NCBI GenBank assembly: GCA_029243665.1
Contig: JAQWRO010000093.1
Location: 1-13,171 of the forward strand
DNA: 13,171 nucleotides
Reading direction: 5' to 3'
Source of the DNA: Gammaproteobacteria bacterium
GTDB lineage: Bacteria; Pseudomonadota; Gammaproteobacteria; Comchoanobacterales; Comchoanobacteraceae
Below, in pieces: positions 6,132 through 12,773 of this stretch. Positions within the stretch are counted from its first letter, which is position 1; each line of letters begins with the position of its first letter. The notes beneath the pieces are model-generated. The model ran no database searches. It saw nothing but the letters and a program-made list of their open reading frames with translations, and was not told the origin of the DNA. Made by a program: the position numbers and the translations under genes.

Positions 6132-7019
6132 TTATCGATTCAAAGATAATCCTGAGATTTCTGGCATGATAATTTCTTTTAGATCGTTATGAATCAGATT
6201 GTAGCCAGTGTCATTACGGTATGCATTGTGTTGTTTTAAAACCTCTAAGACATTGTTTGATCCTAGATGGTTACAAATAGCATTAAACTTTTGTGCTCTG
6301 GCTTCACTAGTCGTTAAATTTGCTAAAATATGCAGCAATGGCCAGATTTGTACAGGTGTTGTCGTAATGTCTACAGACTGATAAAACTCTTCATGTGGGA
6401 TGGTTTGAATACGTCTTGAATAATCTTCTACAGAAACGCTCCTGGTTTTAAAAAAATTAATAAAGCCATCGATAGGTATCCCTTGTGAACTTAATTCATC
6501 ATGGGGATCATCTGAAATAATCTCAATGTCTGATGGGGACTGTGTTTGAGACGATTGATCCATTGTGTTGGGCATTATTTTGCTATCCGTTGAATCTATG
6601 GTTGCAGTAGTTGTATCAGTATCTGAAGAATCTAAAACATCGTTAGTTGTTTCACCATCTGATGCATGTATAGAAGCAAAAATATTGCTAATGGTATGCG
6701 CACATACAGAAAAATTACTTTTTTCTGAAAGTGCAATTGTGTCTAGAACCAGTTGGTTATCTATTTTTAATAGTTTTTTTTCATTTATTAGCTCAAATAA
6801 AGAGATTAGTTTTGAGGCATATAATGCATCATGCCGTTCAAAAAGACTATTTCGGTAGAGTTTTTTTAGAATGAATTTAAATGGGTGTGGGTGAGCACTA
6901 TTCTTTTGTGTAAAAAGGCGACTAATGGTTTTAGAACTTAAGTTGAGTGCTTGTTTTGATTGAATCCAGCTTACGATATTGTCACAGGCTTGATAGGTTG
7001 GGATATTATTATTGTTCAT
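6132..7019 (-). CDS. Unknown protein with Ser/Thr/Asp-rich linker; shares a module with the neighbour (295 aa)
   Basis: Family not recognised. The start chosen is ATG 7019, whose ATGA overlaps the TGA stop of the upstream gene (7016-7018); this implies translational coupling. A longer reading from 7058 adds 13 residues inside the upstream gene and is less likely. The N-terminal half (residues 8-115) is helical and polar. Residues about 117-180 are a low-complexity acidic Ser/Thr/Asp linker (for example SSDTDTTTATIDSTDSK). Residues about 186-262 align with residues 144-218 of the upstream gene product: SVSVEDYS with TISIEAFS, and HLGSNNVLEVL with LLGKDKLIKLL. There is no signal peptide or membrane segment. 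A secreted effector or a structural helical protein is possible, but nothing shows which. Confidence 0.75.
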   Translation of the reverse strand: MNNNNIPTYQACDNIVSWIQSKQALNLSSKTISRLFTQKNSAHPHPFKFILKKLYRNSLFERHDALYASKLISLFELINEKKLLKIDNQLVLDTIALSEKSNFSVCAHTISNIFASIHASDGETTNDVLDSSDTDTTTATIDSTDSKIMPNTMDQSSQTQSPSDIEIISDDPHDELSSQGIPIDGFINFFKTRSVSVEDYSRRIQTIPHEEFYQSVDITTTPVQIWPLLHILANLTTSEARAQKFNAICNHLGSNNVLEVLKQHNAYRNDTGYNLIHNDLKEIIMPEISGLSLNR

Positions 7020-7795
7020 GGTCGGTGTGTTTTTAATTTTATAGGCGAAGTTGGACAAGTTTTTGAAAATAAATTACCAAATTGTCGATTTTCAAATTTT
7101 TCTTTAGTTTTCAAAAGTGATGCTAGTGGTTTTGGATTTGTTTGGAGCAGCTTGATAAGCTTATCTTTCCCAAGCAGTGACTCAACCATCTGATATTTAG
7201 CTTTATTAGGATAGTTTTGTTTTAAATACAAAATGGCTTGTGCACAATTGATACGCCCGCCAGTATTTGTTTTAACGATAGCCTCAAAAACACTTGGGTC
7301 TATTTGTGATACTTTTGCACTAAATGCTTCAATACTAATTGTATCGTCAGTCAAGGCCTTGAGTATTTCTGGTGCACTTTTATTATGAGTTTTAAGGTTG
7401 TATGCTTCTATGGTTTTTTCAAAAAAACATGCCAATGCTTTGAAATGTTGATTTAATGCCTCATCATAACAATTTTGACCACGGTTATTTTGAGTCAGTA
7501 ACATATCGACAATCAATGAAGGTTCAATATGCGAAAATATTTGGGCTAATTTAATTGTAAAAGAGGACTCTTTCTGGGCAAGCACTGGTTTAGACAAACA
7601 ATAATGAATGAATGTTGGAAATGTTTCTACATGGCCATTGGCTTCAATGGTCAATGGGCGTTCAGCTAAGAAGTCTTTGACGGTATTCATATTGAGGGGC
7701 ATGTTGACATCATCGGATGAAAATAACCAATGTTCAAGACTGTTTAACTGCGCATATGCCATGCTATGTCCAATGGGTGAAAAGTGAATATTCAT
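7016..7795 (-). CDS. Unknown protein with two degenerate ankyrin-like repeats (259 aa)
   Basis: Family not recognised. Two segments 75 residues apart repeat each other: SHIEPSLIVDMLLTQNNRGQ with NC at 108-109, and SQIDPSVFEAIVKTNTGGRI with NC at 183-184. Identical positions include S88/S163, I90/I165, P92/P167, S93/S168, T101/T176 and N108-C109/N183-C184. The pattern (helix, short turn, N-x-x-G-x-N-x, helix) resembles strongly diverged ankyrin repeats. The C-terminus is basic (PTSPIKLKTHRP). There is no signal peptide. It is the first gene of a two-gene leftward unit, overlapping the 295-aa gene by ATGA, and a plausible promoter lies upstream at 7821-7849. The two products share a module and may act together or be duplicates. 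Confidence 0.78.
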   Translation of the reverse strand: MNIHFSPIGHSMAYAQLNSLEHWLFSSDDVNMPLNMNTVKDFLAERPLTIEANGHVETFPTFIHYCLSKPVLAQKESSFTIKLAQIFSHIEPSLIVDMLLTQNNRGQNCYDEALNQHFKALACFFEKTIEAYNLKTHNKSAPEILKALTDDTISIEAFSAKVSQIDPSVFEAIVKTNTGGRINCAQAILYLKQNYPNKAKYQMVESLLGKDKLIKLLQTNPKPLASLLKTKEKFENRQFGNLFSKTCPTSPIKLKTHRP

Positions 7796-7820
7796 ATTAT
7801 TATTATTCTTTAATAATCTT

Positions 7821-7849
7821 ATGATATCAATTTATATAATAAAAATCAA
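7821..7849 (-). promoter_or_regulatory. Promoter for the leftward 259-aa/295-aa gene pair
   Basis: On the - strand TTGATT (7844-7849), a 17-base spacer and TATCAT (7821-7826). The -10 box ends 25 bases before the ATG at 7795. It matches sigma-70 consensus at most positions but lies in AT-rich DNA. Confidence 0.45.
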
Positions 7850-8005
7850 TTATTTGATAGTTTTTCGTCAAAGCGTTTATTATCATTATATGATTGATGC
7901 ATCAAATCTAAGCCTTGAGGTAAGGGTGATGCTCTTTTATTTGATGGGATGTTTGGTTACAAACATTGAGTCTGGTGTTTATATGAAGAAATTTTATCTT
8001 AATTG

Positions 8006-8034
8006 TTGAAAAAACAATAATTTAGTGATATTGT
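8006..8034 (+). promoter_or_regulatory. Promoter for the rightward 263-aa gene, with a hairpin over the -35
   Basis: TTGAAA (8006-8011), a 17-base spacer and TATTGT (8029-8034), with the ATG at 8062 and AGAGAG about 8 bases before it. A perfect inverted repeat ATTGTT-gaaaa-AACAAT (8002-8018) covers the -35, so it could also be an operator. It faces the leftward promoter at 7821-7849 across a divergent intergenic region. Confidence 0.42.
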
Positions 8035-8061
8035 TGAATAAAATTATAAAAGAGAGTTACA

Positions 8062-8853
8062 ATGAGCAATAAAAATTTTCCCAAAGTTAAGGATGTGATT
8101 GACTTACAATCCTCAGTTCTCTTAGAGCTACTGTTAACACGAACATTGAGTAAGACAGATCTTGCGACTATTAAGAAAAATACAAGTATGTTATTAGGGA
8201 TTGTTTTCTCAACTAAGGATGCTGAAGATGAAAAGCAGTTAGATAAGCAAACTGGAGATCTTACCGTTGATCAGTTGATGACATCCGAAACCAGTTTTTC
8301 TTTAATTGAAGAGACGTTTTCTAGGGAAAGTTTTGCAATGCTAATAGAAAAAGTTGATGTGACTCGATTAACGTTGGATCATTTTAATGCTTTTTATATT
8401 GCTGCAAAGAAAAATAATCAGTTTATTAACTTTGTTGATTTAGTATTAGAATATCAAAACCAAACAGAACATGTTTGGTTGACAAAATGTATTTTTGAGA
8501 CACTGATCAAAGAAAGTATTGAGTCACCTCGTCTTAGTTTTAAGGATTTTGATGTTTTGCTTAATAAGCTATTCCTTCATTTCTTAGCGGCAGATAGCAA
8601 TGTGTTAGATGAAATTTTTAATTATGCCATTTTTTTTGGACAACTCAATCATCTAGACATACTTTTAAATTTTTATCAGAAAGTTAATGATAAGCTTACT
8701 AAAATAAAAATACCTCAAGACACGCTTTTTGCGCCAATACAACAAATGAAAGATCATAGAGATTATGCAGAAAGTTTGAAAGAAAATGCAGAGAACCTTG
8801 CAATGATCTCTGAGTCATCACCAAATTGTGTTAGTGGTTTTGATTATATATAA
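8062..8853 (+). CDS. Unknown helical-repeat protein (263 aa), PPR/TPR-like in appearance
   Basis: Family not recognised. There is no signal peptide or membrane segment. From about residue 103 the protein is a series of paired helices: FNAFYIAAKKNNQ with FINFVDLVLEYQN, then a WLTKCIF unit with SFKDFDVLLNKL, then LDEIFNYAIFFGQ with LNHLDILLNFYQK. The spacing of about 37-40 residues resembles pentatricopeptide or TPR-type alpha-solenoids. Residues about 103-206 align loosely with residues 82-188 of the next gene product. Shared positions include AKK at 115-117/94-96, F124/F103, W139/W119, A189/A171 and F204/F186. Its own promoter appears to lie at 8006-8034; the paralogue starts 42 bases after its stop. 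Confidence 0.78.
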   Translation: MSNKNFPKVKDVIDLQSSVLLELLLTRTLSKTDLATIKKNTSMLLGIVFSTKDAEDEKQLDKQTGDLTVDQLMTSETSFSLIEETFSRESFAMLIEKVDVTRLTLDHFNAFYIAAKKNNQFINFVDLVLEYQNQTEHVWLTKCIFETLIKESIESPRLSFKDFDVLLNKLFLHFLAADSNVLDEIFNYAIFFGQLNHLDILLNFYQKVNDKLTKIKIPQDTLFAPIQQMKDHRDYAESLKENAENLAMISESSPNCVSGFDYI

Positions 8854-8895
8854 AGTATGATGGATGAATCTACTAAGTAAAAGAGTAATCATTTA

Positions 8896-9636
8896 ATGCC
8901 TTATTCACCAAAGCCACCATTAGGAGTTCTTAAAGAAATATTTAACATCTTGAATGATGTTGTTGCCATAACCCATTTGAGTAACAGTGTTGCAACGAGT
9001 CATTCTCAATTGAAAATAAATTCAAAACTATGGATCGAATTTGCATTATCTATCTCAAATGATCCAAGTGTTGATACTCAATATTATCCATGTACACATT
9101 TCTGCACTCTTTTAAATGAAGTGCTTGATCATGAAGTACTTGATGATACTTATCTACTTAATTTAAAACAACTTGCCAAAAAAAGTGGTCGAATTTTGGA
9201 ATTTGCAAATATATTAAATCATTTGTCGAAATACGATGATGGTCTTTGTTGGATTTCAAATGATATGGTTTTTCAGGTGGTTTTTCATGCATTGCAATTA
9301 AATAAGAAGAAATTTAACCATTCTTCATTCAAAGCATTATGTAACTTGATAAGTTACAAGGTGTGTTTGATCAATGCGTCACAGCTTCAAAGATTAAAGT
9401 TGTTGGCGTCTTTGAATGACCGTTTACATTGTTTTATATGGCTTTTTAAATTTCATGGCGCTTTACATAGAGATTTAAGCATACTGGAGCCACAAAAGCC
9501 TATAAACCAAGGCATATTTGTTGACTGTTTGCAAGAAAGTCATGATGTAAATAAGCGGCCTTTAGCATTGGCATTATCAAGTGATGAATTTGATTCAGAA
9601 GAAGAGCCTTCCAAACGTCATAAGTCACAAGCTTAA
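8896..9636 (+). CDS. Unknown helical protein (246 aa) with acidic/basic tail; diverged relative of the upstream gene product
   Basis: Family not recognised. An in-frame TAA at 8878-8880 makes the ATG at 8896 the first available start; the Shine-Dalgarno is weak (AGAG about 10 bases upstream). The middle of the protein repeats the helix-turn-helix layout of the 263-aa neighbour (LKQLAKKSGRILEFANILNH, then a CWIS unit, then LQRLKLLASLNDRLHCFIWL). The C-terminal 20 residues switch to an acidic stretch then a basic patch (SSDEFDSEEEPSKRHKSQA), which looks like an NLS with an acidic/serine flank. There is no signal peptide. It is probably cotranscribed with the 263-aa gene. A host-nuclear role is speculation from the tail alone. 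Confidence 0.78.
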   Translation: MPYSPKPPLGVLKEIFNILNDVVAITHLSNSVATSHSQLKINSKLWIEFALSISNDPSVDTQYYPCTHFCTLLNEVLDHEVLDDTYLLNLKQLAKKSGRILEFANILNHLSKYDDGLCWISNDMVFQVVFHALQLNKKKFNHSSFKALCNLISYKVCLINASQLQRLKLLASLNDRLHCFIWLFKFHGALHRDLSILEPQKPINQGIFVDCLQESHDVNKRPLALALSSDEFDSEEEPSKRHKSQA

Positions 9637-9650
9637 TAATTTATTTATGA

Positions 9651-9680
9651 TTGAATTTATAAATCATATAGGCGTATGAT
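9651..9680 (+). promoter_or_regulatory. Promoter of the secreted barrel-like protein gene
   Basis: TTGAAT (9651-9656), an 18-base spacer and TATGAT (9675-9680), placing a transcript start near 9688, about 22 bases before the start codon. An AT-rich inverted repeat (TATGATT 9646-9652 with AATCATA 9662-9668) overlaps the -35 and could be an operator or the end structure of the previous transcript. Confidence 0.42.
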
Positions 9681-9709
9681 GATATTAAGTGTGAAAAAGG
9701 GAGGATCAC

Positions 9710-10303
9710 GTGTCTAATCAATTATACTTTAAACTATTTACTGGCATATTAGCCATTGGCTTACATTCAAATGTTATGGCTGATGCACATAAATCAAATG
9801 TGGCAGAAGCTACGGATGCAAGTCCTGATGCTTGTGTTGTTGAGATCAAAGATGATATCGATAAAAAGTATGTGCAGCAAAAAGTCATTGCCATTCCAGA
9901 CCAGTCATCTAATCATGATTTAAGGCTAGGAGAGACCTACCAACAGATCAAAAATGTTCCGTTGTGTAATGGTGATCTTTTGGTTGCAAAAAAATCTTAC
10001 TTTATGCAAGATACTCAACTGTTAGATGGTAGTGGGATAGGCTATAACATTTATATCACTGATAAGGGTGATGAAATCGTCATTAAAACATCAGGCACAG
10101 CTGTGCAAAAGAAAGATGGTTCACCTGTATCACATAAGGTAACCATTGGGCAGGTAATTAGTGGGACGGGTCCTTACGAGGGTGCTCAGGGTACTTATAG
10201 ATCTATAGGAGAAGAAAATAGGTTTAAAAATACAACTAAAACAGTCGTACAAAAATTAATAATTACTATTCCAGATAAGGCTAAAGTTATCAAAAATATT
10301 TAA
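9710..10303 (+). CDS. Secreted protein with allene-oxide-cyclase/dirigent-like beta-barrel motif (197 aa)
   Basis: The start is GTG at 9710, chosen because AGGGAGG lies 5 bases upstream and the signal peptide begins there. The signal peptide is residues 1-24 (hydrophobic LFTGILAIGL, cleavage after VMA before DAHKSN). The mature part is strand-rich: GYNIYITDKGDEIVIKTSGT, then a glycine-rich VISGTGPYEGAQGTYRS (149-165). That last motif is the hallmark turn of the allene-oxide-cyclase/dirigent barrel superfamily, in which a GTGxYxxaxG loop precedes a strand. Two cysteines (42 and 86) could form a disulfide in the periplasm or outside the cell. The family assignment rests on this motif and overall composition only. 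It has its own promoter and is convergent with terC. Confidence 0.8.
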   Translation: MSNQLYFKLFTGILAIGLHSNVMADAHKSNVAEATDASPDACVVEIKDDIDKKYVQQKVIAIPDQSSNHDLRLGETYQQIKNVPLCNGDLLVAKKSYFMQDTQLLDGSGIGYNIYITDKGDEIVIKTSGTAVQKKDGSPVSHKVTIGQVISGTGPYEGAQGTYRSIGEENRFKNTTKTVVQKLIITIPDKAKVIKNI

Positions 10304-10314
10304 TGTAAGATTGT

Positions 10315-11022
10315 TTATTGGGTGTTTAGCATGTGACGGCGATGTCGCATGTTTAAACATTCAATAGTGATTGCAAAAAACATCGCACAATAAACGTAGT
10401 TTCTATCAAAGTGGTGTCCAAAGCCATCTGCAACTAAAAGTATCCCAATCATTACTAAAAAAGCTAGGGCCAGTAATTTGACAGAGGGGTTTTTTTCTAT
10501 AAACTCTGCGATGGGCTTAGCAATAAATAACATGATACATACAGCTAAAATAATTGCAGTAGCCATCCAGCTTAAATGTGCAACCATGCCAATAGCTGTA
10601 AATATTGAGTCAAATGAAAATACCAAATCAATTAAAACGATTTGTATTAAAATTAAACCTAATTTGGGTTTTGCTTGAATGCTGGTTTTTGCTGTATATC
10701 CTTCTACATGATCATGAATTTCTCTGATGGCTTTATATAATAAGAAAAAACCACCCAAGATGAAAACACTCGTTCGTATTGAAAAATCCATACCATAATA
10801 AGAAAATAATGTCTGATTAAGTGTCAAGATCCAACCAATGGTAAACAGTAGACCAAGTCGTGTAAATAGCGCTAAACAGATGCCAAGTCTACGGACAAAT
10901 TCTCTTTGCTTAGAGGATACTTTAGCAACCATAAGATTGATAAATAAAATATTATCAATGCCTAATATCACCTCAAGCAATGTCAGTGAGGTAATTGCAA
11001 TCATAGCATCGTATTCAAACAT
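10315..11022 (-). CDS. TerC-family integral membrane protein (YgdQ-like)
   Basis: A 235-aa polytopic inner-membrane protein with about seven hydrophobic segments, matching the length of the short YgdQ-type TerC proteins. Two family signatures place acidic residues inside membrane segments: LLEVILGIDNI (E17, D23, N24) and LIDLVFSFDSI (D132, D138). A cytoplasmic loop between them (about 104-122) is charged, and the last residues are basic (NMRHRRHML). TerC proteins are tied to tellurite resistance by name; other work links them to metal-ion handling or metallation of exported proteins, and the substrate here cannot be told. It starts 20 bases after etfA on the same strand with only a weak Shine-Dalgarno, so it is probably the last gene of the etf operon. 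Confidence 0.9.
   Translation of the reverse strand: MFEYDAMIAITSLTLLEVILGIDNILFINLMVAKVSSKQREFVRRLGICLALFTRLGLLFTIGWILTLNQTLFSYYGMDFSIRTSVFILGGFFLLYKAIREIHDHVEGYTAKTSIQAKPKLGLILIQIVLIDLVFSFDSIFTAIGMVAHLSWMATAIILAVCIMLFIAKPIAEFIEKNPSVKLLALAFLVMIGILLVADGFGHHFDRNYVYCAMFFAITIECLNMRHRRHMLNTQ
10324..10358. repeat. Long imperfect hairpin between convergent genes
   Basis: GTTTA and CATGTGAC (10324-10337) pair with GTCGCATG and TAAAC (10344-10358) around a GGCGAT loop; one G-U pair and a small 1/2-base bulge interrupt the stem. It overlaps the last codons of the terC gene and lies about 20 bases after the stop of the 9710 gene. It could end that rightward transcript or protect 3' ends, but there is no U-run. 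Confidence 0.35.
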
Positions 11023-11042
11023 GGTTTAATGCGTCCAAATAC

Positions 11043-11984
11043 TTATGAAGTTGCCATACTATTTTGTAAAAGGTCTATGACTTCAAATAGATCACCCACA
11101 TAGCCATAATCTGCAACTTTGAAAATTGGTGCATCAGGGTCTTTATCAATGGCAATGATGGTTTGGCTATCTTTCATGCCAGCTAAATGCTGGATGGCAC
11201 CTGAAATGCCGAAACAAAGATAGGTATCGGGTGCAACAATTTTGCCTGTCTGACCCACTTGATAGTCATTGGGTACATAACCTGCATCCACTGCTGCTCT
11301 GGATGCACCAATTGCAGCACCCATAAGATCAGCAATAGATTCAATCTTTTTGAAGTTATCTTTGCTACCAACACCACGTCCACCAGACACAATGATTTTA
11401 GCTGCTGTCAGCTCGGGTCGTTCGCTGGTTGCTTCAGCCATATTAACCCAGCTTGTTTTGGTTTGTGGGATTGTTGGTTGGATAGACTTAAAAGAGATAT
11501 TTGATATGTTTGTTTCACCTGTAGGTTTGAATGCAGTGGGCCTGATAGAAATTAATTTATGTTGTGCTTGATATCTAACTTTTTGAATGGCATTGCCCGC
11601 ATAAATAGGTCTTTTGAATGTTTCATTGTCAATGATTTCAATGACATCTGTAAGTGGTGTTATCTTCATTAAGCCAGCAACTCTAGGTAAAATATCTTTA
11701 GTTTGGGTTGAGTTTGACATTAAAATCACATCATAGCTTTTAGCAATGTCTGCAATGATTGGTGCATATGTTTCAGCAATGGGGTGAGAAAGTTTAGGTG
11801 ATTCAACTAAAAGACAGGTATCGATTGAGGGGAGTGTGCTTAATTCTTTTTGAATGGTATCTAGTTTTGAACCAATCAATAAGACATCACAGCTATTACT
11901 AAGTTTATTAGCAGCTTCAATACAGTTGGCAGTCAGTGGGCTTAAAACATCATGTTGATGTTCTGCAATTACTAAGGTTTTCAT
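11043..11984 (-). CDS. etfA: Electron transfer flavoprotein, alpha subunit
   Basis: The FAD-carrying subunit of ETF, which takes electrons from acyl-CoA and other flavin dehydrogenases and passes them to ETF-ubiquinone oxidoreductase. It has 313 aa, the usual size. The N-terminal domain starts MKTLVIAEH; the C-terminal FAD domain shows IIVSGGRGVGS (about 198-207), GASRAAVDAGYVPNDYQVGQ, GKIVAPDTY, GISGAIQHLAGM (259-270) and IDKDPDAPIF (279-288). The start chosen is ATG 11984, which forms an ATGA overlap with the etfB stop and has CAGGAG 8 bases upstream. A TTG two codons earlier (11990) is possible but less typical. No key motif is missing. Confidence 0.97.
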   Translation of the reverse strand: MKTLVIAEHQHDVLSPLTANCIEAANKLSNSCDVLLIGSKLDTIQKELSTLPSIDTCLLVESPKLSHPIAETYAPIIADIAKSYDVILMSNSTQTKDILPRVAGLMKITPLTDVIEIIDNETFKRPIYAGNAIQKVRYQAQHKLISIRPTAFKPTGETNISNISFKSIQPTIPQTKTSWVNMAEATSERPELTAAKIIVSGGRGVGSKDNFKKIESIADLMGAAIGASRAAVDAGYVPNDYQVGQTGKIVAPDTYLCFGISGAIQHLAGMKDSQTIIAIDKDPDAPIFKVADYGYVGDLFEVIDLLQNSMATS

Positions 11985-12715
11985 GCGCAATGCTCCTGAA
12001 TAATTTTAATAAGGTCATCTATTTCTTTAACCATAGTACCTGCTTGACGTTTAGGTGGTTCTGTGACCTCCAAAATCTCAATGGCCTGGTCTTCGGTTAG
12101 ATTAAATTCGTTGATTGGTATCGTTTGGCAAGGTTTGCTTTTTGCTTTCATAATATTTGGCAGTGACGCAAATCTTGGTTCATTTAACCGTAAGTCGACA
12201 GTAATAACAGCAGGTAAAGTAATGGCAATGGTTTGTAAGCCTCCATCGACTTCTCGGGTGACTTCCCAAGTATCGCCTGGTTTGATTTCAGAGGCAAAAG
12301 TTGCTTGTGGCCATTGAAGTAATGCAGCAAGGATCTGCCCTGTTTGATTTGCATCATCGTCAATGGCTTGTTTGCCCATTAATACAAGATCAATATTTTC
12401 TTTTGAGACAATGGCTTGAAGAACCTCAGCACGATTCAGTGTGGATAGCGTTTCATCCGTATGGATATGTAATGCCTGATCAGCACCTAGTGCCAATGCA
12501 TGTCTGAGTGTCGGTTTTACATCTTCCGGACCAATGCTAATGGCAGTGATTTTGGAAATGAAACTTTTCTCTTTCAAGCGTATGGCTTCTTCTAAAGCGA
12601 TTTCATCAAATGGGTTAATGCTGTGTTTGACTTGATCATGCACAACTTGACCAGATTTAATTTGAATTTGAACGTTATAATCAATGACGTGTTTTACGGG
12701 GACAAGAACATGCAT
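11981..12715 (-). CDS. etfB: Electron transfer flavoprotein, beta subunit
   Basis: Partner of EtfA in the heterodimer, holding AMP and contributing the dehydrogenase recognition loop. It has 244 aa, close to the family norm. Motifs seen are VPVKHVIDYNVQIQIKSG at the N-terminus, the beta-subunit signature NPFDEIALEEAIRLKE (34-49), the AMP-binding GKQAIDDDANQTGQ (114-127), and VDLRLNEPRFASLPNIMKAK (173-192), the conserved recognition-loop region. GGAG (12727-12730 in reverse) lies 11 bases before the ATG. It is first in the etfB-etfA-terC run and overlaps etfA by ATGA. No dehydrogenase or ETF-QO gene is visible in the window. Confidence 0.97.
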   Translation of the reverse strand: MHVLVPVKHVIDYNVQIQIKSGQVVHDQVKHSINPFDEIALEEAIRLKEKSFISKITAISIGPEDVKPTLRHALALGADQALHIHTDETLSTLNRAEVLQAIVSKENIDLVLMGKQAIDDDANQTGQILAALLQWPQATFASEIKPGDTWEVTREVDGGLQTIAITLPAVITVDLRLNEPRFASLPNIMKAKSKPCQTIPINEFNLTEDQAIEILEVTEPPKRQAGTMVKEIDDLIKIIQEHCA

Positions 12716-12744
12716 GATATTTGAAACTCCTTTTCTTAGAAAAA

Positions 12745-12773
12745 ATTATAGACTAATTATGGTTGTAGGTCAC
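12745..12773 (-). promoter_or_regulatory. Promoter of the etfB-etfA-terC operon
   Basis: On the - strand GTGACC (12768-12773), a 17-base spacer and a perfect TATAAT (12745-12750). The -35 lies inside the last codons of the upstream gene. Transcription would start near 12738, giving a leader of about 23 bases with GGAG before the etfB ATG. Confidence 0.55.

Noticed and set aside
6070..6192. A 40-codon rightward ORF (MSNTESTIYLHVNFIFGAVS...) with AGG-type Shine-Dalgarno bases just upstream
   Set aside because: It runs about 60 bases antisense into the well-supported 295-aa gene, has no promoter of its own and shows no recognisable domain. Kept as chance.
7019..7058. Longer start (ATG 7058, MSNFAYKIKNTP) for the 295-aa gene
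   Set aside because: It would lie inside the upstream coding region; the ATG at 7019 makes an ATGA overlap with the upstream stop, the usual coupled arrangement.
7821..8009. A 62-codon rightward ORF in the divergent intergenic region
   Set aside because: It overlaps the promoters of both flanking gene pairs, has no Shine-Dalgarno, and its Tyr/Ile/Leu-rich translation reflects AT-rich DNA.
5962..9700. Search for a prophage or island att repeat matching the ssrA 3' end
   Set aside because: No second copy of the T-arm/acceptor sequence and no integrase or transposase pattern was seen in the window.
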